A stretch of 64,000 nt of DNA, from positions 1,116,001 through 1,180,000 of the forward strand of contig NZ_CP075371.1 of the NCBI RefSeq assembly GCF_018459925.1, read 5' to 3'. The notes below the pieces were generated by a model. That model did no database searches and had not been told where the DNA came from. It was given only the letters and a program-made list of their open reading frames with translations. The position numbers and the translations under genes are program-made. This DNA comes from Nocardioides aquaticus. GTDB taxonomy: Bacteria; Actinomycetota; Actinomycetes; Propionibacteriales; Nocardioidaceae. Shown here in pieces: positions 39,877 through 50,074 of this stretch. Numbering within the stretch: position 1 is the stretch's first letter; the number at the start of each line of letters is the position of its first letter.

Positions 39877-41607
39877 ATGGGGGCCGGGACGCGTGAGTCG
39901 TTCGACTACGACGTGCTGGTGGTCGGCTCCGGCTTCGGGGGCTCGGTCACCGCGCTCCGGCTGACCGAGAAGGGCTACCGCGTCGGCGTGCTCGAGGCCG
40001 GCCCGCGCTTCGAGGACGACGACTTCGCCGAGACGTCGTGGGACGTCAAGAAGTACCTCTTCCGTCCCGAGGTCGGCTGCTACGGCATCCAGCGCATCGA
40101 CGCGCTGGCCGACTGCATGATCGTCTCCGGCGCCGGGGTCGGCGGCGGGTCCCTGGTCTACGCCAACACGCTCTACGAGCCGCTCCAGCCGTTCTTCGAG
40201 GACCCGCAGTGGTCCCACATCACCGACTGGCGCGCCGAGCTCGCCCCGTTCTACGACCAGGCCAAGCGGATGCTCGGCGTGGTCGACAACCCGCTGCGCA
40301 CCCCGGCCGACGACGTGATGGAGAAGGTCGCCAGCGAGATGGGCGTGGCCGAGACCTTCCACCCCACCCCGGTCGGGGTGTTCTTCGCCGGGCCCGACGA
40401 GGAGCAGGGCCAGGAGGTGGCGGACCCGTACTTCGGTGGCGCCGGGCCTGCGCGCAACAGCTGCATCGGCTGCGGGTCGTGCATGAGCGGCTGCCGCCAC
40501 AACGCCAAGAACACCCTGGTCAAGAACTACCTCTACCTCGCCGAGCAGAACGGCGCGAAGGTGATGCCGTTGACGACCGTCACCCGGGTCGCCCCGCGCG
40601 ACGGTGGCGGGTACGACGTCGACGTCCGCTACACCAAGGCGAAGCTGCCCAGCCGGGGCGCCCGCCGCACCCTCACCGCCGGGCAGGTCGTCTTCTCCGC
40701 CTCCGCGCTCGGCACGCAGCGGCTGCTGCACCGGATGCGCGACGAGGGCCACCTCCCGCGGATCTCCTCGCGGCTCGGCCAGCTCTCGCGCACCAACTCG
40801 GAGTCGATCCTGGGCGCGATCGCGCCGGACACCGAGATCGACTACAGCCAGGGCATCGCGATCACCTCCAGCTTCCACCCCGACGCCGACACCCACGTCG
40901 AGCCGTGCCGCTACGGCCCGGGCAGCAACTTCATGTCGCTGATGCAGACCGTGCTCACCGACGGCGACGGGCCGCTGCCCCGGTGGCGGACCTGGCTGAA
41001 CGAGGTCTGGCACCAGCGCTCGAGCCTGCGCGACCTCTACGACCTGCAGCACTGGTCGGAGCGGACCGTCATCGCCCTGGTGATGCAGAGCCTGGACAAC
41101 TCGATCACGACCTACACCAAGCGGGTCCCGGGCACCCGCAGGCGGTACATGACCTCCAAGCAGGGCCACGGCGTGCCGAACCCGACCTGGATCCCGGTCG
41201 GCAACACCGCGGTGCGCCTGATGGCCAAGGTGATGGGCGGTGTCGCCGGCGGCTCGATCGGCGAGCCGTTCAACCGCCCGCTGACCGCGCACTTCATCGG
41301 CGGCTGCACGATCGGGGACTCGTCCGAGACCGGCGTGATCGACCCGTACCAGCGGATGTACGGCCACCCCGGCCTGCACGTGGTCGACGGCTCGGCGGTG
41401 ACCGCGAACCTCGGGGTCAACCCGTCGCTGACGATCACCGCCCAGGCCGAGCGCGCCGTGTCGCTGTGGCCCAACAAGGGCGAGGCCGACCCGCGGCCGG
41501 CGCTGGGCGAGGAGTACGTCCGGCTCGACCCGGTCGCGCCCCGGTCGCCGGTCGTGCCGCACGACGCGCCGGGGGCGCTGCGGCTTCCGATCGTCGGGGT
41601 CTCCTGA
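39877..41607 (+). CDS. GMC-family oxidoreductase (cholesterol-oxidase-like)
   Basis: 576 residues from ATG 39877, chosen for the GGGAGG seven bases upstream; an in-frame ATG at 39859 is possible. The FAD fold is DVLVVGSGFGGSVTALRLTE. GAGVGGGSLVYANTLYEP follows, then an unusual cysteine-rich stretch CIGCGSCMSGCRHNAKNT. The substrate/FAD end is HFIGGCTIGDSSETGVIDPY and NLGVNPSLTITAQAE. It resembles M. tuberculosis ChoD, whose true substrate is debated. It is in an operon with gabD2 and a sigma factor. Confidence 0.87.
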   Translation: MGAGTRESFDYDVLVVGSGFGGSVTALRLTEKGYRVGVLEAGPRFEDDDFAETSWDVKKYLFRPEVGCYGIQRIDALADCMIVSGAGVGGGSLVYANTLYEPLQPFFEDPQWSHITDWRAELAPFYDQAKRMLGVVDNPLRTPADDVMEKVASEMGVAETFHPTPVGVFFAGPDEEQGQEVADPYFGGAGPARNSCIGCGSCMSGCRHNAKNTLVKNYLYLAEQNGAKVMPLTTVTRVAPRDGGGYDVDVRYTKAKLPSRGARRTLTAGQVVFSASALGTQRLLHRMRDEGHLPRISSRLGQLSRTNSESILGAIAPDTEIDYSQGIAITSSFHPDADTHVEPCRYGPGSNFMSLMQTVLTDGDGPLPRWRTWLNEVWHQRSSLRDLYDLQHWSERTVIALVMQSLDNSITTYTKRVPGTRRRYMTSKQGHGVPNPTWIPVGNTAVRLMAKVMGGVAGGSIGEPFNRPLTAHFIGGCTIGDSSETGVIDPYQRMYGHPGLHVVDGSAVTANLGVNPSLTITAQAERAVSLWPNKGEADPRPALGEEYVRLDPVAPRSPVVPHDAPGALRLPIVGVS

Positions 41608-41620
41608 CGGAGGGGGAGCC

Positions 41621-42460
41621 GTGGACGACCGCACCGCCGCGTTCGAGCGGGAGCGGCCGCGGCTGAGCGCGATCGCCGCGCGGGTGCTCGGAGACCGGGC
41701 CGGCGCCGAGGACGTCGTGCAGCAGGCGTGGCTGCGCCTGGACGCCACGGACGTCGTCGTCGAGAACCTGCCGGCGTGGCTCACGACGGTGACCACCCGG
41801 CTGTGCCTGGACCGGCTCCGGGCCCGCACGCCCGAGCCCCGGGAGGACCTGGCGGCGCCGGGGACGGCGCCCGACCCCGCCGACGAGGCGGTGCTCGCCG
41901 ACACCGTGGGTGCCGCGCTGCAGGTGGTGCTCGACCGGCTGTCCCCCGGTGAGCGGGTCGCGTTCGTGCTGCACGACAGCTTCGGTGTCGACTTCCCGGC
42001 GATCGCCACCGTCCTGGACACCACGCCGGCCGCGGCGCGCAAGCTGGCGTCCCGCGCCCGGGCCAAGGTCCGCGGGTCCGAGCCCGGCGCGCGGCCGGCC
42101 GACTGGGAGGTCGTGGACGCGTTCATGGCGGCCGCCCGGGAGGGCGACCTCGCGGGGCTCGTACGACTGCTCGCGCCGGACGCGGAGGTGGCCGCCGACA
42201 GCGCCGCGGTGCTGGCCGGGACCCCGGAGCGGATCAGCGGTCGGCAGGAGGTGGCGGCGTTCTTCGACGGCAGCGCCGCCTCGGCGCTGCCGGTCCAGCA
42301 CGGGGACCGGCCCGGCGCCGCGTGGTTCCACCGTGGGGAGGCACGGGTGCTCTTCGACTTCACCGTCACCGACGGCGTGGTGCAGCAGATCACCTTCCGT
42401 GCCGACCCGGGTGCCCTGGCGCGACTGGTGCGCCGCGACGGCGAGCACCAGCGCGGCTGA
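41621..42460 (+). CDS. ECF-type sigma factor with a C-terminal SnoaL-like domain
   Basis: 279 residues. Region 2 is AIAARVLGDRAGAEDVVQQA followed by WLRLDATDV, and region 4 has LDRLSPGERVAFVLHDSFGV and TTPAAARKLASRARAKV. The last 110 residues (EVVDAFMAAAREGDLAGLVR, then LLAPDAEVAADSAAV) form a SnoaL/NTF2-like domain as in SigJ/ECF41 proteins, where it controls activity. The DGGGK motif of ECF41 is not present, so it is a relative rather than a standard member. No anti-sigma gene is adjacent. GTG 41621 follows GGAGGGGGAGCC. Confidence 0.87.
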   Translation: MDDRTAAFERERPRLSAIAARVLGDRAGAEDVVQQAWLRLDATDVVVENLPAWLTTVTTRLCLDRLRARTPEPREDLAAPGTAPDPADEAVLADTVGAALQVVLDRLSPGERVAFVLHDSFGVDFPAIATVLDTTPAAARKLASRARAKVRGSEPGARPADWEVVDAFMAAAREGDLAGLVRLLAPDAEVAADSAAVLAGTPERISGRQEVAAFFDGSAASALPVQHGDRPGAAWFHRGEARVLFDFTVTDGVVQQITFRADPGALARLVRRDGEHQRG

Positions 42461-42529
42461 GCCCGTCACGAATCCCGGCCGTCGGACGTCAAGGACGTGT
42501 CAGCACCACTCACGAGCGAGGACCCGACC

Positions 42530-42766
42530 ATGAAGACCATGACCTGCCGCCAGCTGGGCGGCCCCTGCGACCTGGCCCACCACGGGGAGACCGCCGACGA
42601 CGTCATCAACGCCCAGGACGCGCACCTGAAGGAGGCGGAGCGCGCCGGCGACGCCACGCACCAGGAGGCGCGGGACGCCATGAAGGGTCGGTGGCGGCGT
42701 CCCAGGAAGTCCCTCGACTGGTACCGCGGCACCAAGGAGGCCTTCGCGGCGCTGCCGGACGACTGA
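42530..42766 (+). CDS. DUF1059 small protein
   Basis: 78 residues, MKTMTCRQLGGPCDLAHHGE then ETADDVINAQDAHLKEAERA. The CRxLGGPCD motif with two cysteines and the following helix are those of DUF1059. ATG 42530 has GAGGAC upstream; an in-frame GTG at 42497 is less likely. It lies 69 bases after the sigma factor and may be one of its targets. Function unknown. Confidence 0.8.
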   Translation: MKTMTCRQLGGPCDLAHHGETADDVINAQDAHLKEAERAGDATHQEARDAMKGRWRRPRKSLDWYRGTKEAFAALPDD

Positions 42767-42800
42767 CGCGCGTCGCCACGCGGGCCGGACGGCCGGTTGG

Positions 42801-43259
42801 TCAGCCCAGGGCGGCCAGCAGGTCGGCCTTCGGCTTGTTCGACATCCCGGTCAGGCCGCGCTCGCGCGCCTCGGCGCGCAGCCGGGCGACGGTCCAGGAC
42901 GCGTCGGGCGTGGGCCGCGCCGCGGACGCGGCGGTGGGCTCCTCAGCGGCCGCCGCCGTCTCCGGGGTCTGCGCGGTCTCCGGCTCGGCCGGCGGAGCGG
43001 ACGCAGGAGCGGCGGACCGCTTCGCGAGCTTCTTCTCCAGCTTGGCGTTCTTCTTCCTCGCCGCCGCGGCCTCGGCGCGGGCCTCCCTGGCCTGCTCCTT
43101 GAGCGCGGCGGACTTCGCCTGGGCGCGCTCGAGCCTGCCCTCCAGCGACGCGACGGTGGCCTTGAGCTGCTTGACCTCCTTGCCCGGCTTCACGGTCTTG
43201 CCCGGCTTCACGGCCTTGTCGGACCTGGCGGACTTCGCGGACTTCTTCTTCGTGGCCAC
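42801..43259 (-). CDS. Lys/Ala-rich coiled-coil protein with a C-terminal SAP-like motif
   Basis: 152 residues. A very basic N-terminus (VATKKKSAKSARSDKAVKPG) leads into a coiled coil at about 30-85 (VASLEGRLERAQAKSAALKE, ARAEAAAARKKNAKLEKKL). An Ala/Pro/Glu linker follows, then a C-terminal helix-extended-loop-helix VARLRAEARERGLTGMSNKP with KADLLAALG. This end looks like SAP or Rho-N domains, which bind nucleic acid. GTG 43259 follows GGAGG. Role unknown; a nucleoid- or RNA-associated protein is a guess. The gap to guaA (43260-43548) holds no gene. Confidence 0.72.
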   Translation of the reverse strand: MATKKKSAKSARSDKAVKPGKTVKPGKEVKQLKATVASLEGRLERAQAKSAALKEQAREARAEAAAARKKNAKLEKKLAKRSAAPASAPPAEPETAQTPETAAAAEEPTAASAARPTPDASWTVARLRAEARERGLTGMSNKPKADLLAALG

Positions 43260-43548
43260 GGGGGCCTCCTCTGCTGGGTGGAGCCCCATCATGCCCGTGC
43301 GCGGAGACCCCGGACGCCGCGTGACCCCGGCGGGTGTGCCTCGTTGAGGAGGTCGTACCCGGGCGTCACACCGCTCCCTCCGGCTCCACCGGCCCCGGGT
43401 ACGCCCCCGGTCCCTCGTGGCACCGGGATGCGCAGGGCCCGGCCGTACCTCCCTCCCCGGCCGGGCCCGCCTGCGTCTCCGGCCGATACGATGTCGGCTC
43501 CGTCGGACCCCGTCGGACCGCACTGACCCGCACGTCGAGAGGGCCCGG

Positions 43549-45132
<1,584 letters not shown>

Positions 45133-45165
45133 CCCCGGTGCCTTGACTCAGGGCGCAACAGTGCG

Positions 45166-45227
45166 CCGCGAGCGTCATCTCGGGGTGCCGCGAGCGTCAT
45201 CTCGGGGCGCCGCGAGCGTCATCTCGG
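45166..45227. repeat. Triplet of the 18-base repeat in the opposite orientation
   Basis: CCGCGAGCGTCATCTCGG at 45166-45183, 45188-45205 and 45210-45227, all three exact, with four-base spacers and a 22-base period. This is the complement of the array at 38068-38129. It fills the gap between the convergent guaA and the cNMP-binding gene. Confidence 0.93.
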
Positions 45228-45238
45228 CAGCGCGCGGC

Positions 45239-45640
45239 TCAGTCCGCGTGCGCGGCGGCGGTGGCCTCGAGGGCCCTGCCGAACGCCGGGATCTCCTCGG
45301 CGAGCCGGGAGAGGTCCTCGTTCGTGAAGTGCACGACCTCGAGCTCCGAGGTGGAGACCACCGCCGCGGTGCGCAGCTTCTTCTGCAGCACGCCGATCTC
45401 CCCGATCAGGTCGCCGGCGCCGACGGTGGCCACGACCGCCCCCTTGCGCCGCACCTCGGCGGTCCCGGTGAGCAGGACGTAGGCCTTGTCGGCCGGCGTG
45501 GTCTCCGCCATCAGCGACCACTGCGCGGGCAGGTGCACCAGGCGGCCGGCGTCGGCCACCTTCGCGAGCTCGCGCTTGGAGAGGTCGGCGAACCGCGGCA
45601 CTCGGGTCAGTCGGGCGGTCAGGTCGTCGCTCTTGGCCAT
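45239..45640 (-). CDS. Small cyclic-nucleotide-binding-domain protein
   Basis: 133 residues forming a single cNMP-binding beta-roll: MAKSDDLTARLTRVPRFADL, AYVLLTGTAEVRRKGAVVAT and the phosphate cassette GDLIGEIGVLQKKLRTAAVV. The cassette lacks the usual RA(T/S) arginine-alanine pair in canonical form (LRTAAV instead), so ligand binding is uncertain. There is no DNA-binding domain. ATG 45640 lies six bases after TAGGAT (minus strand). Confidence 0.83.
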   Translation of the reverse strand: MAKSDDLTARLTRVPRFADLSKRELAKVADAGRLVHLPAQWSLMAETTPADKAYVLLTGTAEVRRKGAVVATVGAGDLIGEIGVLQKKLRTAAVVSTSELEVVHFTNEDLSRLAEEIPAFGRALEATAAAHAD

Positions 45641-45675
45641 GGCCGGATCCTAGGAGACTCCGAGGGCCGGCGGGA

Positions 45676-46101
45676 CTAGATCTGCTCGCCGTCCTCGGGG
45701 ACGACGTGGACCGCCGCCTCCTCGGCGCCGGCGCCGGCCCCGTCGATCCCGGCGTCGTCCCCGACCATGGCCTGGTCGAGGTCCGCGCCGCCACCCTGGT
45801 CGGGGTCGACCAGACGGCCGGCGCGCTCGTCGCCGACCTCGCCGTCGTCGATGTCGTTGACGTCCTCGGAGGCGGCCGCGTCGTACGGGTCGGCCTCGGG
45901 CACCTCCTGGTCGAGGCGCTCCTCGAAGGACTCGCCCTCGAGCACCTCGGCGGTGGTCGTGCCGTGCTTCATGTTGCCCGACAGCTTCTCCGGCGGGGAG
46001 TAGCCGCGGTCCAGCTCGTCCTCGACGTCGTTCTCCGCCCCGGCGAGGGCGTCCTCGCGCGAGAGCTGGTCGCCGGCGTAGATGTCTCCGTCTTGGCTCA
46101 T
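45676..46101 (-). CDS. DUF5709-type acidic protein
   Basis: A 141-residue, strongly acidic protein: MSQDGDIYAGDQLSREDALA, DELDRGYSPPEKLSGNMKHG, ESFEERLDQEVPEADPYDAA. The GYSPPEK and ESFEERLDQEVPE motifs are those of an actinobacterial family of unknown function (DUF5709). ATG 46101 is preferred to the upstream in-frame start because TACCGT lies seven bases before it. It is divergent from xylB, with the operator between. Confidence 0.83.
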   Translation of the reverse strand: MSQDGDIYAGDQLSREDALAGAENDVEDELDRGYSPPEKLSGNMKHGTTTAEVLEGESFEERLDQEVPEADPYDAAASEDVNDIDDGEVGDERAGRLVDPDQGGGADLDQAMVGDDAGIDGAGAGAEEAAVHVVPEDGEQI

Positions 46102-46157
46102 GCTCGCCACGGTACGCACCGCGCGCCGCTCCGGGAGGGTGAGGGTCCCGCGACCCC

Positions 46158-46186
46158 TTGACTTAAGTACGAGAGTCGTACTTAAT
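46158..46186 (+). promoter_or_regulatory. xylB promoter with an overlapping perfect operator palindrome
   Basis: TTGACT (46158-46163), 17 bases, CTTAAT (46181-46186) form a promoter whose transcript would begin at the xylB GTG. Inside it, TTAAGTACGA (46163-46172), three bases GAG, TCGTACTTAA (46176-46185) is a perfect palindrome covering the spacer and -10. This is an ideal repressor site, most simply for the ROK regulator at 48855. Confidence 0.82.
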
Positions 46187-46193
46187 GGGGCTT

Positions 46194-47594
46194 GTGACGC
46201 TCGTCATGGGGATCGACTCCTCCACCCAGTCCACCAAGGCCGTGCTCGTCGACGCCGCCGACGGTCGTGTCGTCGACGCGCGCTCCGCCCCGCACCCCGT
46301 CGGCACCGAGGTCGACCCGCGCGCCTGGCTGGCCGCCGTCGACCGCGCCACCGACGGCCTGCTCGAGCTGGCCGACGCCGTCGCGGTGGGGGGCCAGCAG
46401 CACGGCATGGTCGCCCTCGACGAGGACGGGCAGCCGGTCCGCGACGCGCTGCTCTGGAACGACACGCGCTCCGCCGGGACCGCCGCCGACCTGGTCGCCG
46501 AGATGGGCGGTCCGCAGGCCTGCGCGGACGCCGTCGGCAGCGTCCTGGTCGCCTCCTTCACGGCCTCCAAGCTGCGGTGGCTGCGCGACCACGAGCCCGC
46601 GGCCGCGGCCCGGGTACGCCGGGTGCTGCTGCCCCACGACTACGTCTCGCTGCACCTGGCCGCCGCCGGCACCGAGCCCTTCACCGACCGTGGCGACGCC
46701 TCCGGCACCGGGTACCTCGACACCGCCGCCGGCACCTGGCGCCCCGACCTCGCCGCGGCCGCCCTGGGCCACGAGGTCGACCTGCCCCGTCTCGTGGCGC
46801 CCGGGACGGCCGCGGGCACCACGCGCACGGGCGCCCTGCTCGCCGGGGGCACCGGGGACAACATGGCCGCCGCCCTCGGGATGGGTCTCGAGGTCGGCGA
46901 CGTCCTGGTCTCCCTCGGCACCTCCGGCGTCGCCTCCTGCATCAGCGCGACGCCCGTGGCCGACGGCAGCGGCGTGGTCACGGGCTTCGCCGACGCGGCC
47001 GGCGGCTTCCTGCCGATGGTGACCACGATGAACGCCGCCCGGATCCTCGACCTGCAGGCCGCCTGGCTCGGCGTCGACCACGACGAGCTCGGCCGCCTCG
47101 CCCTCTCCTCCACCCCCGGCGCGGGCGGGGTGAGGATCTCGCCCTACTACGGCGGCGAGCGCTCGCCGAACCGGCCCGCCGCGACCGGCACCTGGAGCGG
47201 CCTGCGCGACACCACCACCCGCGCCGACCTCGCCCGCGCCGCCGTCGAGGCGCTCCTGTGCTCCCTGGCCGAGGCCGTCGAGCGGCTGGTCGCCGAGACC
47301 GGCCGGCAGCCCGCCCGCGTGCTGATGGTCGGCGGCGCCACCCGTAACCCGGCGGTCCAGGCCCTGGCCCCGGCGCTGCTCGGCCACGACGTCTCCCTCC
47401 CGCCGGCGGGGGAGTACGTCGCCCTCGGCGCCGCCCGCCAGGCCGCGTGGGCCCTGGCCGGCACGGACGGCCCGCCGTCGTGGGCGGCCGGCCCGACCAC
47501 CGTGCTCACCGCCGACGCCGCCGCGCGCGACGCGGCCCCGGCGGTGCGGGCGGCGTACGCCGACCTGCGCGAGCGCACCGCCCCCTGGTCCTGA
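46194..47594 (+). CDS. xylB: Xylulokinase
   Basis: About 466 residues of a FGGY-family kinase phosphorylating D-xylulose. It has [16 protein letters not shown], the substrate motif [29 protein letters not shown]-type Gly loop [27 protein letters not shown] and ADP loop [23 protein letters not shown] 46194 is preferred to ATG 46185 because the -10 hexamer ends at 46186 and leaves the seven-base spacing seen in other leaderless genes here; ATG 46206 is also in frame. xylA follows after 68 bases. Confidence 0.93.
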   Translation: MTLVMGIDSSTQSTKAVLVDAADGRVVDARSAPHPVGTEVDPRAWLAAVDRATDGLLELADAVAVGGQQHGMVALDEDGQPVRDALLWNDTRSAGTAADLVAEMGGPQACADAVGSVLVASFTASKLRWLRDHEPAAAARVRRVLLPHDYVSLHLAAAGTEPFTDRGDASGTGYLDTAAGTWRPDLAAAALGHEVDLPRLVAPGTAAGTTRTGALLAGGTGDNMAAALGMGLEVGDVLVSLGTSGVASCISATPVADGSGVVTGFADAAGGFLPMVTTMNAARILDLQAAWLGVDHDELGRLALSSTPGAGGVRISPYYGGERSPNRPAATGTWSGLRDTTTRADLARAAVEALLCSLAEAVERLVAETGRQPARVLMVGGATRNPAVQALAPALLGHDVSLPPAGEYVALGAARQAAWALAGTDGPPSWAAGPTTVLTADAAARDAAPAVRAAYADLRERTAPWS

Positions 47595-47662
47595 CCGGCC
47601 ACCCCGCACCCACCCGCACCCAGCACCAGCACCGACCCCCGCACCGACCGAGAGGCAGACCC

Positions 47663-48826
47663 ATGAGCATCCCCACCCCGACCCCCGAGGACCACTTCTC
47701 CTTCGGTCTGTGGACCATCGGCTGGCAGGGCCGCGACCCCTTCGGCGAGGCCACCCGCCCCGCGATGGACCCGGTCCACGCGCTGGAGAAGCTGGCCGAG
47801 CTGGGCGCGTACGGCGTGAACTTCCACGACGACGACCTGATCCCCTTCGGCGCCGACGACGCCACCCGCGACGGCATCCTGGACCGGTTCCGCCAGGGCC
47901 TGGCCGACACCGGTCTCGTGGTCACCACCGCCACCACCAACCTCTTCACGCACCCGGTCTTCAAGGACGGTGGCTTCACCTCCAACGACCGCGCCGTGCG
48001 CCGCTTCGCGCTGCGCAAGGTGATGCGCAACATCGACCTCGCCGCCGAGCTCGGCGCGAAGATCTACGTCTGCTGGGGCGGTCGCGAGGGTGCCGAGTAC
48101 GGCGCGTCCAAGGACGTCGGCGTGGCCCTGGACCGCTACAAGGAGGGCTTCGACCTCCTGGGCGACTACGTCACCGAGCAGGGCTACGACATGCGCTTCG
48201 CGATCGAGCCCAAGCCCAACGAGCCGCGCGGCGACATCCTGCTGCCGACGGTGGGGCACGCCCTGGCCTTCATCGAGGAGCTCGAGCGGCCCGACCTGGT
48301 CGGGGTCAACCCCGAGATCGGGCACGAGGAGATGGCCGGGGTCAACGCGGCCGCCGGGTACGCGCAGGCGCTGTGGTCCGGCAAGCTCTTCCACATCGAC
48401 CTCAACGGCCAGAATGGCCCCAAGTTCGACCAGGACCTGCGCTTCGGCGCCGGCAACGTCCGCGGCGCCTTCTGGGTCGTCGACACCCTGCTCGCCGGCG
48501 GGTACGACGGGCCGGTCCACTTCGACTTCAAGCCGGCCCGTACCGAGGGCGAGGACGGCGTCTGGGCCTCGGCCGCCGGCTGCATGACCAACTACCTGGT
48601 GCTGCGCGAGAAGGTCCAGGCGTTCCGTGCCGACCCGGAGGTGCAGGAGGCGCTCGAGGCCGCCCGCGTGCCGGAGCTCGCCGTGCCGACCCTGGCCGAG
48701 GGTGAGACCTGGGCGCAGCTGCGCGAGGAGGCCGACCCCGACGTCGAGACCTTGGCCGCCCGCGGGATGGGCTTCGAGCGCCTCGACCAGCTGGCCCTCG
48801 AGCACCTCTACGGCGTGCGCGGCTGA
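47663..48826 (+). CDS. xylA: Xylose isomerase
   Basis: A 387-residue class I (short, actinobacterial) xylose isomerase. It has the catalytic His in [13 protein letters not shown], metal ligands in [26 protein letters not shown] and DLNGQ, and the C-terminal HFDFKPART. It converts D-xylose to D-xylulose for XylB. ATG 47663 follows GAGAGGCAG. Confidence 0.97.
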   Translation: MSIPTPTPEDHFSFGLWTIGWQGRDPFGEATRPAMDPVHALEKLAELGAYGVNFHDDDLIPFGADDATRDGILDRFRQGLADTGLVVTTATTNLFTHPVFKDGGFTSNDRAVRRFALRKVMRNIDLAAELGAKIYVCWGGREGAEYGASKDVGVALDRYKEGFDLLGDYVTEQGYDMRFAIEPKPNEPRGDILLPTVGHALAFIEELERPDLVGVNPEIGHEEMAGVNAAAGYAQALWSGKLFHIDLNGQNGPKFDQDLRFGAGNVRGAFWVVDTLLAGGYDGPVHFDFKPARTEGEDGVWASAAGCMTNYLVLREKVQAFRADPEVQEALEAARVPELAVPTLAEGETWAQLREEADPDVETLAARGMGFERLDQLALEHLYGVRG

Positions 48827-48854
48827 CGGTCGGACGACGAGCAGGGGCACGGGA

Positions 48855-50063
48855 GTGGTGACGGGCGGCGCCGGCACGACCGAGGGCCTGCGCCGCGCCA
48901 ACACCTCCGTGCTCCTGCGCTCGTTGCGCGACCACGGCCCGGCGAGCCGGGCGGCGCTGGCCTCGCGCACCGGCCTGTCCAAGGCCACGGTCGGGGTGAT
49001 CGTGGCCGGGCTCGAGGCGGCCGAGGTGGTCGCCCCGGCGACCGCGGAGGTCCCCCCGGCGCGCGGGCGTCCCAGCAGGCCGGTGGCCCTGACCGGGCAC
49101 GACCACCTCGGTGTCGGGTTCGAGCTCAACGTCGACTACGTCGCCGCCTCGGTCGTCGACCTGTCCGGCCACGAGCGGCTGGCCACCACCCGGCCCGTCG
49201 AGCGCGGTCGGGGGCTGGCCGACCTGGGCCGGCTCGCGCACGACGTCGCGGACACGCTGGGCCGCCCCGGCGCCGGCTCGGGAGGCGCGGGGGTCGTCGG
49301 GGCCACGGTCGCCCTGCCGGGCCTGGTGCGCGGCGACGAGCGCACCGTGGCCTGGACCCCGAACCTGGACCTGCCCGAGGACGAGCCGGCCCGGACGGTC
49401 GCCCGCGCGCTCGGCGGCATCCTCGGTGAGGGCGGCACCGTCCGCGTCGGCAACGACGCCGACTGCGCCGCCCGGGCCGAGGCCCGCCACGGGGCCGCGC
49501 AGCAGGTCGGGCACGCGCTCTACCTCACCGGCACCGTCGGCATCGGTGCCGGCATCCTCGAGGACGGGCGCCCCCTGCGCGGGGGAGCGGGCTTCGCCGG
49601 CGAGGTCGGCCACCTGCCCCTCGCCGGCGCCGACGCGCGGTGCGGCTGTGGGCGTACCGGCTGCTGGGAGGCGGCGGTCGGGCTGCACGCGATGCTGGCG
49701 GCGGTCGGCATGACCGAGCTCGAGACGCCGCTGGCCTCCGCGGAGGCCGTCGCCGCGCGCGCCCGCACCGACGCCGGCGTGCGCCGCGGGCTCACGCTGG
49801 TGGGCCACGAGCTGGGCGTGGGTCTCTCGGTCCTGGTCAACGTGCTCGACCCCGAGGTGGTCGTCCTCGGCGGCTACTTCGCGGTGCTCGGCGACGACGT
49901 GCTCGACCCGGCGCGCGCCGCCCTCGACGCCCTGCTGGCCTCGCCGGTCCAGGTGCGCCCGGAGCTGAGGCCCGGGCGGCTGGGGATCGCCGCCGCCGCC
50001 CTGGGTGCGGCGGAGCGGTCGCTGGAGCCGGTCTTCAACGGCGAGGTCGCGCTGCTGCCCTGA
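48855..50063 (+). CDS. ROK-family transcriptional regulator (XylR-like)
   Basis: 402 residues. A winged helix at about 10-75 (ANTSVLLRSLRDHGPASRAA, then LASRTGLSKATVGVIV) precedes a ROK domain. That domain has a pseudo-kinase core VGATVALPGLVRGDERTVAW, the ATP-site-like GTVGIGAGILEDG and zinc motif CGCGRTGCWEAAVGLH. It lies 28 bases after xylA, so the xylBA operon encodes its own probable repressor acting at the palindrome at 46163-46185. The start is GTG 48855 or 48858. It converges with the GAF regulator, with only 11 bases between. Confidence 0.88.
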   Translation: MVTGGAGTTEGLRRANTSVLLRSLRDHGPASRAALASRTGLSKATVGVIVAGLEAAEVVAPATAEVPPARGRPSRPVALTGHDHLGVGFELNVDYVAASVVDLSGHERLATTRPVERGRGLADLGRLAHDVADTLGRPGAGSGGAGVVGATVALPGLVRGDERTVAWTPNLDLPEDEPARTVARALGGILGEGGTVRVGNDADCAARAEARHGAAQQVGHALYLTGTVGIGAGILEDGRPLRGGAGFAGEVGHLPLAGADARCGCGRTGCWEAAVGLHAMLAAVGMTELETPLASAEAVAARARTDAGVRRGLTLVGHELGVGLSVLVNVLDPEVVVLGGYFAVLGDDVLDPARAALDALLASPVQVRPELRPGRLGIAAAALGAAERSLEPVFNGEVALLP

Positions 50064-50074
50064 GCCGGCCGGTG

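Noticed and set aside
45166..45227. CRISPR array
   Set aside because: The repeats are 18 bases with spacers of only four bases, three copies, and no cas genes are near.
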